This document shows, in pieces, positions 17,585 to 25,811 of a DNA stretch of 64,000 nt. The stretch lies in NCBI GenBank assembly GCA_036984305.1, contig BQWY01000001.1:1881501-1945500 (forward strand). Reading direction: 5' to 3'. A model generated the notes under the pieces. That model saw only the letters and a program-made list of their open reading frames with translations, searched no databases and was not told where the DNA came from. The stretch comes from Nitrospira sp. (GTDB lineage: Bacteria; Nitrospirota; Nitrospiria; Nitrospirales; Nitrospiraceae). The position numbers and the translations under genes were made by a program. How positions within the stretch are numbered: the first letter of the stretch is position 1; every line of letters begins with the position of its first letter.

Positions 17585-17611
17585 ACATCGAGAACCAGAA
17601 GGAGGGAAACC

Positions 17612-18151
17612 ATGCTTGCAACCCTACTGCAGTCTGCCACGAAGGAACTTGTTCCGGTGGACGACGATCCGGCGGTTCAAGTCGCACGCGGGCCGATGTT
17701 GGCGGCGAAGGCCAAACTAGAAGACAGTGAAATCGAAGAAAAGCATCTGATTGCTCTCGTCTCGGGTTTAGTACCCAACGCGATGGATCTTGAAATCGAA
17801 GCAGCCAGAGAAAAGCTCGGGGTGGTAAAGGGCACGCAGAACGGCTGGTTCTATCCAGTGACAAAAGCAGCGCGGGCCGAATACAGCCGACTGAAAGCAG
17901 TATTCGACTCGGCCAAGGCCGCCGCACAGCGTCGCTTGTTGGACGCCGGTGTGGAAAGAATGCGCGAGTTGGCGCAGGAATTGGCACCTCTTGCGGCGCG
18001 GGCGCAAACACTAGCGGTTGAAATTCAGAAAGTCCGCCATGTCGTAGGGAACGATCCGCGCTTGCCAGAGCATCCGGCGCTGGTGTTGCTCCGTGGTGGG
18101 CCGTTGGACTTTCAGCTCGATGTTGCGCGTCGAAGCGGTTTGCTGGACTAA
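17612..18151 (+). CDS. hypothetical element protein
   Basis: 179 residues, mostly helical, with alternating Ala/Arg/Glu stretches (about 90-135) that could form a coiled coil. No family was recognised. GGAGGG lies seven bases before the ATG. It is in the place where a capsid or scaffold gene would follow the protease, but length and composition do not suit an HK97 capsid protein; scaffold-like function is a guess. Confidence 0.65.
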   Translation: MLATLLQSATKELVPVDDDPAVQVARGPMLAAKAKLEDSEIEEKHLIALVSGLVPNAMDLEIEAAREKLGVVKGTQNGWFYPVTKAARAEYSRLKAVFDSAKAAAQRRLLDAGVERMRELAQELAPLAARAQTLAVEIQKVRHVVGNDPRLPEHPALVLLRGGPLDFQLDVARRSGLLD

Positions 18152-18263
18152 CGGCGCGAGTCGTCCGAGGTGCGGGGGGCGCCTCGGTCCGAGAATCAAA
18201 CCGCTACCGGATCGCGCCGGTGCCTCCCCGGTAGCGGACCCCTATTTGACGAAGGAAGAATAC

Positions 18264-18722
18264 ATGTCGCAGACATGTTCTGGCGGTTGTATTGTCGTCC
18301 AAACGGGTTCCAGCCTGGGCCTCTTGCTGGCGCGCTTCGACGACGAGTGCACCCTGATCCTGTGCGGCGAAGAGGTGCAGGCGCTACGGTCGTGCGAGAT
18401 CAAAAAGGCGCACTGTGCTGTCCACCCGTCGGGATGGTTTTGGTGGACCGAGCACGATGCCCCACGCTGTGCGCTCTGCGAGCGTCCTTCGGCGGAGTGG
18501 TTCGCCGACACCTGGGGACGGGCCAGCGAGGCCGCCGTGAAGCCGGGCTGGCTCTCGACGGCGAAGGAACAACGGTGGGCTCGCTACCTGCTCGATCACG
18601 CATTGTCGCGCGGCAACGGGAAAGTGTGGGAGTTGCTACGCTATCTCGCCGACTCGCCATCCTGGCCGGATCTGATTCTCCGTTGGCGGGAGCGCCATCC
18701 CTCGGCAAGGGGCTTTGAATGA
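18264..18722 (+). CDS. Cys-rich hypothetical protein
   Basis: 152 residues from the ATG at 18264, supported by GAAGGAAG upstream; the longer frame to 18093 overlaps the preceding gene and is rejected. Cysteines at the N-terminus (TCSGGCI), in the middle (LRSCEIKKAHC) and at RCALCERP look like metal ligands. The family is unknown. Its stop overlaps the ATG of a second Cys/His-rich small gene. Confidence 0.6.
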   Translation: MSQTCSGGCIVVQTGSSLGLLLARFDDECTLILCGEEVQALRSCEIKKAHCAVHPSGWFWWTEHDAPRCALCERPSAEWFADTWGRASEAAVKPGWLSTAKEQRWARYLLDHALSRGNGKVWELLRYLADSPSWPDLILRWRERHPSARGFE

Positions 18723-18886
18723 ATCCGTGGCGACAAACACGGCGCTACGTCAGTCCGGACTGTCAGGCCGAGTATCTGCACGACCACGCCTACTGGCATG
18801 CCTGTTACACGTGTCCGGCTCGACCGAAGCCACGGCCACGAGTGGTCTTGGTCGGCAAAACGTACTGCCCGGCGGTGGGTCGATGA
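18719..18886 (+). CDS. 55-residue Cys/His-rich protein
   Basis: An ORF starting MNPWRQTRRYVSPDC. It overlaps the previous gene by four bases (ATGA). Ligand-like residues C15, H22, H24, H28, C30 and C33 (HDHAYWHACYTCP) suggest a zinc-binding ribbon. Coupling to the preceding Cys-rich gene supports coding. Confidence 0.5.
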   Translation: MNPWRQTRRYVSPDCQAEYLHDHAYWHACYTCPARPKPRPRVVLVGKTYCPAVGR

Positions 18887-18987
18887 GTCCGACCGTTCGG
18901 CTCTTGACTGAAGTGGTTAGCCTGTCTGCATGAAGATTGCCAAACGCTGCGACGGGGCGTATCGTGCGACCACCTAGGAGGTGCCAG

Positions 18988-19434
18988 ATGCGCATACTCG
19001 TACCGATTGTATTTCTCCTGGCTACATCCGGATGCGTTTCGAGTGGAAATCCATCGGTTCTTGACGAGAACGCGGTCGCGCAAATTAAAGAGGGAGTGAC
19101 GACGAAGCAGGACGTGAAGCAGTTGCTCGGAAATCCCACGTCAATTGGGCGTGGTTCCGGAAGCATGCCACTTGGGGCGCTACCTGTATCTCTTCCGCCT
19201 GGTAAGTATGAAGTCTGGGTCTACAACCATATGAGTGTGGAAACACATCCTGCTACCTTCATTCCGGTCGTCGGCCTTTTCGCGGGCGGGGCTACTGCCT
19301 CAACAACCTCCCTCACAGTCTATTTTGACGGACAGGGAGTCGTTCAGTATGTGCAGACGACGCAATCTCAAAGCACATCGGAGATGGGGTCCAGTAGTCT
19401 ACAGCCAGACGGTAGCTCTGCCGACGCGTACTAA
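18988..19434 (+). CDS. BamE/SmpA-like lipoprotein
   Basis: About 148 residues. Start ATG 18988 has a strong AGGAGGTG upstream. The signal peptide ends in the lipobox LATSGC. Residues about 35-60 (VAQIKEGVTTKQDVKQLLGNP) match the helix pair of the SmpA/OmlA (BamE) fold, and YEVWVYNH with YFDGQGVV completes the beta part. Found here inside an integrative element, it is probably envelope cargo such as a superinfection-exclusion or host-modifying lipoprotein; that role is inferred. Confidence 0.75.
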   Translation: MRILVPIVFLLATSGCVSSGNPSVLDENAVAQIKEGVTTKQDVKQLLGNPTSIGRGSGSMPLGALPVSLPPGKYEVWVYNHMSVETHPATFIPVVGLFAGGATASTTSLTVYFDGQGVVQYVQTTQSQSTSEMGSSSLQPDGSSADAY

Positions 19435-19470
19435 TATCCGCGAGAGTGTGATCGGTCCTGTTTACTTGTT

Positions 19471-19487
19471 ATTACCCATAAGGTAAT
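19471..19487. promoter_or_regulatory. ATTACC/GGTAAT operator of the XRE regulator
   Basis: A perfect six-base inverted repeat with a five-base spacer, ending four bases before the XRE start codon. This is the expected place for an autoregulatory site of a small Cro/CI-like protein, and it would also block ribosome access or transcription start. Confidence 0.55.
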
Positions 19488-19490
19488 ATA

Positions 19491-19697
19491 ATGTCAGATA
19501 CGCACAACCGCCTTGCGATGCAATTGAAAGGCTTACGGAAGAAGCGCGGCCTGACCCAAGCCGGGTTGGCCAGAAAGACAGGGCTGTCTCACGGGTATCT
19601 GGCTAGACTTGAAATTGGGTTGCATGACCCACCGCTGAGCACACTAGAACGTTTGGCGAAGGCGTTGCGAGTGACGGTGGCGGAACTGGTTGAGTGA
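19491..19697 (+). CDS. XRE-family HTH regulator
   Basis: 68 residues, almost entirely a Cro/CI-type HTH: LKGLRKKRGLTQAGLARKTG, then LSHGYLARLEIG and LERLAKALRVTVAELVE. There is no peptidase or effector domain. It lies just behind an ATTACC/GGTAAT inverted repeat, suggesting autorepression and a role in element maintenance. Confidence 0.9.
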   Translation: MSDTHNRLAMQLKGLRKKRGLTQAGLARKTGLSHGYLARLEIGLHDPPLSTLERLAKALRVTVAELVE

Positions 19698-19712
19698 TCA
19701 AGGAGGCTGAAT

Positions 19713-19913
19713 ATGGCGCATCCTGGTAGTTTACTGAGGCGAGCGCAGAAACTTGAGCGACGGGCGACATTCACCGCGCTCCTAGACGAGATTCGGAAAC
19801 GGCCGTTGGCGCCAGTCGAGCGACGGCGACTGTTACTCACCATCATGTCCAAGACCGCGAGCGGCGAGATTACCCCGCAGGAGGCGAAAAAACTGACAAG
19901 TGCGATTGGGTGA
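19713..19913 (+). CDS. small hypothetical protein beside the XRE regulator
   Basis: 66 residues, very basic and helical, with no recognised family. AAGGAGG lies upstream of the ATG and the gene starts 15 bases after the XRE gene, so they share a transcript. The pair may be a regulator and its partner. Confidence 0.6.
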   Translation: MAHPGSLLRRAQKLERRATFTALLDEIRKRPLAPVERRRLLLTIMSKTASGEITPQEAKKLTSAIG

Positions 19914-20061
19914 TGAACAAGGTTCCTATCGATTTCTGGTAGTTTTTGATGAACTGGTGGGTCCAGTGCGCCGTTGCTGGTGCACTATTGGGGTAATCCT
20001 CGTCGCATTATTTGGTCAGCTCTGGAGGCCGACAGGGAAGAATTGAAGAGGACAGAAGATC

Positions 20062-21036
20062 GTGTGTATTAGAACTGAATTTATGAGCTTGCTGTCAGAG
20101 GATCGTTTTGATGCTGCCAAGGAGGTACTTCAGGACGAACTAAATAGTGGACGGCTAATCGACCCTCGTCTTGATCGTCATTGGCCGGAGTTGGCCGATA
20201 AGCTGTCGATTGAGATCGGAAGCAACTTGGGAAGAACCGCTGTCATCCGATTTTGGGAAGATATGCTTAGGTTCTTTGTTGAGGTCGTCGAGCCCAAATG
20301 GGGACATGCACACAAGGGACATATTCAGTTTCGCCTGGGTTTGGCCTTGCTCTTGGATGATATGAATAGGGCGAAGAAATTTCTGGAAGCATCGTATCAG
20401 GAGGACAAGGTCTTGGTTGAGGAACAGGGCGCGGTTGTCGCCGCTGAGGTGCAATCGGCCTATGTGGCTCTTGCACTGCTTGAGCGCATCGAGGATCGTG
20501 AGTTTTCTACTCAGGCCGAGAAGTTGGGCTTCATAGGAATTTTATTTGAGGCGTTTGATAAAACGATTATCGGGGAGGAGCTCAATTCTCAGCGAGTCAT
20601 TCAGGCATTGGTGAAAATCGTGCCACCCGACGAGCAGTTTTCGGAATGTGTGGCAATCAGTCATGAGCTACGGGAGGCTTTGAAACGGGAATTGCCATTG
20701 GCGATTGTACTTCTGACCGGAACATTGTTAGAGGCAGTGCTGCTATCCCAACTTCTTTTCAAAAGGAAACAGGAGACTTTGCCAGGCGGAAAAGATATCC
20801 GCCGAGGTGAGCTTGGAGAGTTATTTGCGGAGGCTGAAAAGCAGGGTGTTTTCCCCTCTGAAGCAATCAAGGCTGCATGTCGATTGGTTAAGCTATTCCG
20901 CAATAGGGTACACCCAGGTAACGAAATGCTGCAGCACTATAAGCTCACCCTGCGAGTGGCTAAGACCGTGAAGGGAATCTTTGAGCATGCGCTCCTGAAA
21001 TGGGAAGAGTGCGGCGACACCCAAGGCTCCATGTAG
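20062..21036 (+). CDS. HEPN-like cargo protein
   Basis: 324 residues, helical throughout. The C-terminal part (about 215-315) resembles the DUF4145/HEPN class: a long hydrophobic helix (LPLAIVLLTGTLLEAVLLSQLLF) and the motif FRNRVHPGNE, like the RN..H site of HEPN ribonucleases. The N-terminal part (about 70-160) has TPR-like helices. A GTG start at 20062 lacks a strong site; ATG at 20083 is possible. Low GC and a position between regulator and integrase mark it as cargo. An abortive-infection RNase is a reasonable but unproven guess. Confidence 0.65.
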   Translation: MCIRTEFMSLLSEDRFDAAKEVLQDELNSGRLIDPRLDRHWPELADKLSIEIGSNLGRTAVIRFWEDMLRFFVEVVEPKWGHAHKGHIQFRLGLALLLDDMNRAKKFLEASYQEDKVLVEEQGAVVAAEVQSAYVALALLERIEDREFSTQAEKLGFIGILFEAFDKTIIGEELNSQRVIQALVKIVPPDEQFSECVAISHELREALKRELPLAIVLLTGTLLEAVLLSQLLFKRKQETLPGGKDIRRGELGELFAEAEKQGVFPSEAIKAACRLVKLFRNRVHPGNEMLQHYKLTLRVAKTVKGIFEHALLKWEECGDTQGSM

Positions 21037-21094
21037 GTGCCCCTGCTAGTAGGTTGGTAAGCGATTGAGGCAAGTTCGTGTAGGAGGATGCATT

Positions 21095-22258
21095 ATGGCC
21101 AAGATCATTCGGCGTGAATGGACCACTAAAGGCCCGCTTGGCAAACGTGTGCGCCATATCGCCTATGGGTACACCCTCGTTATTAACGGCCAGCGCGAGC
21201 GCAAGTTTTCGTCAGAGTGGGAAACCGAGCATCTGGCCCTACAGGCACTGAGCGAACGGCAGCAGCAGATCAGAAGCGGTCAGGCAGAGCGGCCTGTAGA
21301 AGCAACTTTCGGGACAGTCGCTGAACGGTATCTGAAATTCAAGAGCGACCACGGAAAACGCTCCCTGCACGAGGATCAACGGATCCTCGAAAAGCAGTTG
21401 CGACCATTCTTCGGCGATAAGCTACCAATCCGGCAGCTTTCGGCAGATAAGATAGCCAGGTATGAAGAGAAGCGAATCGCTGAAGTCAGCGCGTGGACGG
21501 TCAGGAATGAACTGACTGTCCTCCGTCATATGACTCGGTTGGCACAGCGTAAATGGAACTATCTAGACCGTGTGCCTGAAATAGAGTTACCGAAAGCGCC
21601 GAAGGGTCGAACACGGTTCCTTTCCGAAGACGAAATAGGAAAGCTGCTGGCTGCATGTGCTCAGTCCCGCAATCAGTTCCTCACGGCTATTGTCACACTT
21701 GCGATCAATACTGGTATGAGGAAAAGTGAGATTATGGGGCTTACGTGGGAGAGGATCGACCTGGATAAGGATCTCGGATTTAATGCACGGATTCGGCTGT
21801 ACGACACCAAGAATGGCGAGCCGCGTGGTGTGCCCTTGAATAAAGCCGCCATTGCCGCCCTTTCTGGCCTCGAACCGAAACCTGAACAACGGACGGGTAG
21901 TGTCTTTAAGCGACGGGATGGATCGGAATGGGGACAGATCCGGACAGCGTTTGAAAAGGCAGTTGAACGAGCCGGTCTCTCCGATTTCCGGTTTCACGAT
22001 CTGAGACACACGGCTGCGTCGCACCTGGCCATGCGTGGAAGGCCCTTGCGGGAGATTCAGGAGGTACTCGGGCACAAGTCGTTCAGCATGACCCTTCGCT
22101 ACGCACACTTGAGCCCACGACACCTCCGGACCGCCGTGGAGTCGCTGGATGGCCTGACTTCAATGCCGTCGAGAGTTGACCCTAAGGCAAACAAAATGGC
22201 ACAAGGAATGGCACAAAGCCACGAAACGGATGCAACGCAGAAGGCATCTGCTACATAA
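21095..22258 (+). CDS. tyrosine site-specific integrase
   Basis: 387 residues from ATG 21095, with TAGGAGGA ahead. An N-terminal arm-binding part (KFSSEWETEHLALQAL), a SAM-like core-binding domain (about 70-160) and a catalytic domain (about 165-345) are present. The latter carries Arg in NTGMRKSE, His-x-x-Arg in HDLRHT, His in LGHKS and the nucleophile Tyr in LRYAHLS. All catalytic residues are present. The gene ends 20 bases before tRNA-Arg, the usual position for an integrase that uses that tRNA. Its 3' end contains a paired ATGGCACAA motif likely to be an arm-type site. Confidence 0.95.
   Translation: MAKIIRREWTTKGPLGKRVRHIAYGYTLVINGQRERKFSSEWETEHLALQALSERQQQIRSGQAERPVEATFGTVAERYLKFKSDHGKRSLHEDQRILEKQLRPFFGDKLPIRQLSADKIARYEEKRIAEVSAWTVRNELTVLRHMTRLAQRKWNYLDRVPEIELPKAPKGRTRFLSEDEIGKLLAACAQSRNQFLTAIVTLAINTGMRKSEIMGLTWERIDLDKDLGFNARIRLYDTKNGEPRGVPLNKAAIAALSGLEPKPEQRTGSVFKRRDGSEWGQIRTAFEKAVERAGLSDFRFHDLRHTAASHLAMRGRPLREIQEVLGHKSFSMTLRYAHLSPRHLRTAVESLDGLTSMPSRVDPKANKMAQGMAQSHETDATQKASAT
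22196..22216 (+). repeat. paired ATGGCACAA repeats, candidate integrase arm sites (right)
   Basis: Two copies start 12 bases apart (22196 and 22208), in the last codons of the integrase gene (encoding MAQGMAQ). The same core and spacing are found inside attL at 8033-8053. Confidence 0.6.
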
Positions 22259-22277
22259 TTGATTGAAAATATGAGGG

Positions 22278-22354
22278 GCGCCCGTAGCTCAGTTGGATAG
22301 AGCAACAGCCTTCTAAGCTGTGGGTCGCTGGTTCGATTCCAGCCGGGCGCGCCA
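22278..22354 (+). tRNA. tRNA-Arg (anticodon TCT)
   Basis: A complete 77-base cloverleaf with GCGCCCG/CGGGCGC acceptor strands, anticodon loop CTTCTAA and T arm GGTTCGATTCC. CCA is encoded. TCT reads AGA. Its first 40 bases are the right attachment site; the 3' half comes from the original chromosomal gene, so the present promoter is supplied by the inserted element. Confidence 0.95.
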
Positions 22355-22637
22355 TTCAGCACGGACGATCCATGCAACACCTACTGCGACGTCCGAGTCT
22401 CTCGCCCGGCGGGGTCGTTCTCGCTCGGCCTCCTCGACGCACCGCGGTGGGTACGCCTGCCTCGGCCTCAAACGGCCTCGTGACGTTGTTCATGAATCGC
22501 CCGTGCCGCCTCGCTGCATGAGTGGCAGAAACAAACGGCGAAGCTTTCATTGATTGACGCCAGCGTAAGTTAGCCACTTGGCTGATCGAGAGGGTTTTGC
22601 AGGTCAGATTAAATTGACTGAGGAATCGGGGAAGGAT

Positions 22638-23000
22638 TTACTTCGTGTACCGCATTCGAGTGCCGTGTTGGAGAGAGAGTTGAATTTCATCAGCGGTGAG
22701 TTCGGCGGGAAAGTAGGCGCCTGAGACCCGCGCGTTGTTGATGCTCGCCCCTTCGAGATTGGCCTCTCTGAAATCCACGCCGCGCAGGTCGGTTTGGCGA
22801 AAGTAGCTATCGCTGAAGTCCAGGCCGGCCGCATCCAAGCCGCGCAAGTCGAGTCCGCGAAAATCACAATATCGCAGGTCGCAGCTTTGGCCGGCCGCCT
22901 TTTTGCTGTTGAACTCCTTGATCGCACCGTCACGGAGTAGTTGATACATCGGATCGCTCGAGATCCTGAGTTTCGGCACCGTGGCCTTCGCCGTGTTCAT
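22638..23000 (-). CDS. pentapeptide-repeat protein
   Basis: 120 residues. About nine A(D/N)Lxx-type pentapeptides (CDLRYCDFRGLDLRGLDAAG and following) at residues 40-90 form a short right-handed beta-helix. The N-terminal stretch (about 1-38) is unrelated and helical. It is much shorter than gyrase-protecting Qnr proteins, so a scaffold or binding role is more likely. It lies just beyond the island on the minus strand, with the sortase group upstream. Confidence 0.85.
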   Translation of the reverse strand: MNTAKATVPKLRISSDPMYQLLRDGAIKEFNSKKAAGQSCDLRYCDFRGLDLRGLDAAGLDFSDSYFRQTDLRGVDFREANLEGASINNARVSGAYFPAELTADEIQLSLQHGTRMRYTK

Positions 23001-23067
23001 GGGTATCCTTTCACCCTGTCTTATCGGCTGGCGGTGTGCAGACTTGAGTTATAGGGACCGGAGTCCC

Positions 23068-23679
23068 TCAAGACGTTTGCCGAACCGGCCAATTTCCATC
23101 GTATTCGGCTTCGACGAGATATCGGAGGGGGCCTCCGGGCGCGACAGCGTCGAAGGGGTAACAGGTGATGAGGGCCAAAGAAGGGCGATCCGGAGTCTGC
23201 CTCAGGCGGGCGCGGGCGGAGTTGAGGATCGAAAGCCGCGTCACCCGGAACTGCTCGATCCGGCCGCTTGGCGTCTGAAGGTGGATCGTGTCGCCTTGGT
23301 TCAGGCGGGCCAGGAAACGAAAATGCGTGTCTCGATGGCCGGTTACGAGTGTAGTGCCGCTTGTTCCGGGGAAGGCGCTCGATTCCGCGTAACCGGGTCC
23401 GAACGCGAGCGTACGGCCATAGGCGCCGTTGAGCACGATCACATCGATGCCTTTGGAGGGAACCGTCAGTCGAGCCACGGGCCAGGTATCTGCCCAGGGC
23501 CAGGGCCTGACCTGATGCTCACCTGCGAGGGTGCGGGTCCAGGCTCGCTGCAGGAGGACCTGCGCGAGCCTGGCCTTCGCAGGGATCCACGATCCTGCTC
23601 CAACCTGCCATAGTCCGACGGCGAGGAGGCATACCGTCAACCCGGACAGCAAGCGGGAAGGAGGCCGGATCGAGGTCAC
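23068..23679 (-). CDS. class GN sortase
   Basis: About 203 residues. One N-terminal membrane helix (SGLTVCLLAVGLWQVGA) is followed by the sortase beta-barrel, with catalytic His in TGHRDTHF, Cys in LITCYPF and Arg in PLRY. This is the dedicated sortase class of Gram-negative bacteria, which serves one co-encoded target. GTG at 23679 overlaps the stop of the target gene (GTGA), a coupling start; GTG 23703 is an alternative. The adjacent VIT/VWA protein ends in LPHTA, a hydrophobic helix and basic residues, so enzyme and substrate are neighbours. Confidence 0.9.
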   Translation of the reverse strand: MTSIRPPSRLLSGLTVCLLAVGLWQVGAGSWIPAKARLAQVLLQRAWTRTLAGEHQVRPWPWADTWPVARLTVPSKGIDVIVLNGAYGRTLAFGPGYAESSAFPGTSGTTLVTGHRDTHFRFLARLNQGDTIHLQTPSGRIEQFRVTRLSILNSARARLRQTPDRPSLALITCYPFDAVAPGGPLRYLVEAEYDGNWPVRQTS

Positions 23680-25811
23680 GCGAGCTGTCTTCTGTAGCTC
23701 CACGCCAGCGCAGAGAGCAGCAGTGCTGCGAGCCCGATGAGGACCTGCACCCGTGCGGAGGTTGCCGTGTGCGGGAGTTCAGCCACGGCGATCTGGTTCT
23801 CCGCCGAGGCCATGGGTGCCTTGTGGTCCTGTTCGGCGGTCGATGTGTCGGTGGGCCTGGCCGCCGTGACGTCCACCGCGACGAGGCTCGTATACTTGCT
23901 CACCAGATGATGGCTTTGAGCCACGTCAATTACGGCCTTTCGTATTGTGTCTTCCGCCTCTCCCTTGAACGCCCCGTCCATGAGGGCCGAAATCTTTTGT
24001 CTCGCCCAATTGACCGATAGGCCGCTTTGCGCCGAGACGTGAGCGAACGAGACGGGCAGCGACCATGCTTGACTGCCGGCCCGTCCGATGAGCGTGCCTT
24101 CCTGTGGGACCGATCCGGCTTTGAAGGCCAACAGCACCGGCTCTCCTTGATAGAGATCGGCGATGCTCGATGGATACTGTTCCAACCCCGACCATCCCGC
24201 TTGGTCGAATTGAATGTCGGTCAAGACTGGATGCTCGAGTTTTTGGAACAGGATGTCGAGCCGGTCCTTCACCCGATTGACGTCGCCGATATAGGTGAAG
24301 GTTCCGCGGCCGAACTCCGCAGTCTTGCGCATGAGGTGGCTGTTGGGTGTCGCCCCAATGCCGATAGTGAAGAGGCGCCTCGAGCCCAGTCGATAATGCA
24401 GCAACTCGAACAATTCGGCTTCGTTGCCGACTTGTCCGTCCGTGAGTAAGACGATTTGCTGGATGCGAGAGGCATCTTGCGGGGCTTTCAAGGCATGCCG
24501 CAGCGCCGGCAGCATCTCCGTTCCGCCGTTGGACGACAACCCTTCGGCGTAGCGCACGGCTTTCCTTATTGATGCCGTCGTTACGGGTTCGAGCGAAGGA
24601 AAGAGCGAGCGAACGGTGTTGCTGAATTGAATGATGTTGAATCGATCCTGTGTCGTGAGCCTTGTCAGAGCGGCGGTGAGCGAGGATTTGGCCTGGTCGA
24701 TCGACGGGCCGGCCATCGATCCGGACGTGTCGATGATGAACGTCAAGTCGCGCGCCACACGAGGGGTCTTTTCGTCCGATTGAGTGGGCGGGGCGATCAT
24801 CAGCAGACCGTACGTCTCGCCGTTTTTCCGTTCGGTGAAGACGGTGGCTAACGGCTCCGTCCTGGGGGCGGGATGCCACAGGAGTTGGAAATCGCGATCG
24901 GCTGGGACGGCGTCGGTCTTCAAGCTGATCTGAAGCTCGCCGTCGTGGTCCGGGATGACAATGATCGGATGAGAGGGAGATTCAACTTTTGCCACAGGAA
25001 ATCCCGGCTTGAGAGTGAGCGTAAGACTGAGCGGATTCGTGACTCCTTGACTGGGTGTCAGCACGGGAGGGGTAATCCGTGATGCATCCGTGACGCGATC
25101 GGTGTCCAGCACGGTTCCGGTTCCTTTCGGCGGTTGGCCTTCCACGATCACCGGCGTGCCGGGAATGTAGCGCGGGCCGACCGCCATGGGAAAACGGAGC
25201 TGGTACTGACCGTTGTCATGGCGAATGGTTTCCTGATACTCGATTTCGACGACGATCCGTTCGCCCGGTCCGATGTTGGCGACGGACGTCGTAAAGATGT
25301 TGGGCCGCTCCTGCTCGACCAGACTAGTCCGTTTTCCGGCCTGCTTCGCTTGTTCGTAGATGTGCTTGGCTTCGGTGCGTTCCTTGATCTGTCCTTCGAT
25401 GATCCGATCGCCGACCTTCATGCGAAGGTGATCGACCGCGGCGGTCTCCGGAAGCGGAAAGACGTAGATACCCTCAAGCCAATCGCCCTTCCTCGTGCTG
25501 GGATTCGTAAACTCCTGGCGGACCGTCGCGCGTGCGACGACGCCGGTCACGGAAATCTGGACGTCCGTCTTGAGCATCGGAGCCGGCAGGTAGCGGCCCT
25601 GTTTGTGTGTCTTGAACAGGAGTGCTCCCTCGGAGACGTCATGAATCCCCATGGTCGGAACGATACCGGTGGTCAGCGACTCGGCCTCGGCGGGTGAAGC
25701 CGGAGTCGGCGGGGTATCGAGGCAAACTATGACCAGCACTAGACAGAACAGGAAGGGCGTCGCACGTCCGACGGCACGGCGGCTTCGTGCCGAGAGTGAT
25801 GGATTCAGCAT
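23676..25811 (-). CDS. sortase target protein with VIT and VWA domains
   Basis: 711 residues. Signal peptide at 15-40, then a VIT domain (about 60-190) with GVVARATVRQEFTNPS, and a VWA domain (about 350-530) whose MIDAS motif is DTSGSMAG with a later TDGQ. The C-terminus has LPHTA, a transmembrane helix and YRRQLA, a sorting signal read by the co-encoded class GN sortase. Known family: marine proteobacterial-type sortase target. It is probably anchored at the cell surface and binds ligands through its metal site. It is overlapped by the sortase gene downstream. Confidence 0.92.
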   Translation of the reverse strand: MLNPSLSARSRRAVGRATPFLFCLVLVIVCLDTPPTPASPAEAESLTTGIVPTMGIHDVSEGALLFKTHKQGRYLPAPMLKTDVQISVTGVVARATVRQEFTNPSTRKGDWLEGIYVFPLPETAAVDHLRMKVGDRIIEGQIKERTEAKHIYEQAKQAGKRTSLVEQERPNIFTTSVANIGPGERIVVEIEYQETIRHDNGQYQLRFPMAVGPRYIPGTPVIVEGQPPKGTGTVLDTDRVTDASRITPPVLTPSQGVTNPLSLTLTLKPGFPVAKVESPSHPIIVIPDHDGELQISLKTDAVPADRDFQLLWHPAPRTEPLATVFTERKNGETYGLLMIAPPTQSDEKTPRVARDLTFIIDTSGSMAGPSIDQAKSSLTAALTRLTTQDRFNIIQFSNTVRSLFPSLEPVTTASIRKAVRYAEGLSSNGGTEMLPALRHALKAPQDASRIQQIVLLTDGQVGNEAELFELLHYRLGSRRLFTIGIGATPNSHLMRKTAEFGRGTFTYIGDVNRVKDRLDILFQKLEHPVLTDIQFDQAGWSGLEQYPSSIADLYQGEPVLLAFKAGSVPQEGTLIGRAGSQAWSLPVSFAHVSAQSGLSVNWARQKISALMDGAFKGEAEDTIRKAVIDVAQSHHLVSKYTSLVAVDVTAARPTDTSTAEQDHKAPMASAENQIAVAELPHTATSARVQVLIGLAALLLSALAWSYRRQLA

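Larger units (their letters stand above)
7868..22317 (+). mobile_element. 14.4-kb integrative element in tRNA-Arg(TCT)
   Basis: The element is bounded by an exact 40-base direct repeat of the tRNA-Arg 5' half (7868-7907 and 22278-22317). It ends in a tyrosine integrase gene 20 bases before the tRNA. It carries a primase-helicase, iteron array, excisionase-like HTH, TerL, prohead protease, XRE regulator and cargo genes at both edges. No portal, capsid or tail gene was recognised. The recombination point lies within the tRNA 5' half or anticodon stem, and the tRNA is kept intact on the right side. This makes it either a phage satellite or a reduced prophage. Confidence 0.85.

Noticed and set aside
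18093-18263. A longer N-terminus for the Cys-rich gene at 18264
   Set aside because: It would overlap the preceding gene by about 60 bases, and the ribosome site lies at 18251 just before the shorter start.
7868-22317. A complete prophage
   Set aside because: Terminase and protease are present but no portal, capsid, tail or lysis gene was recognised.
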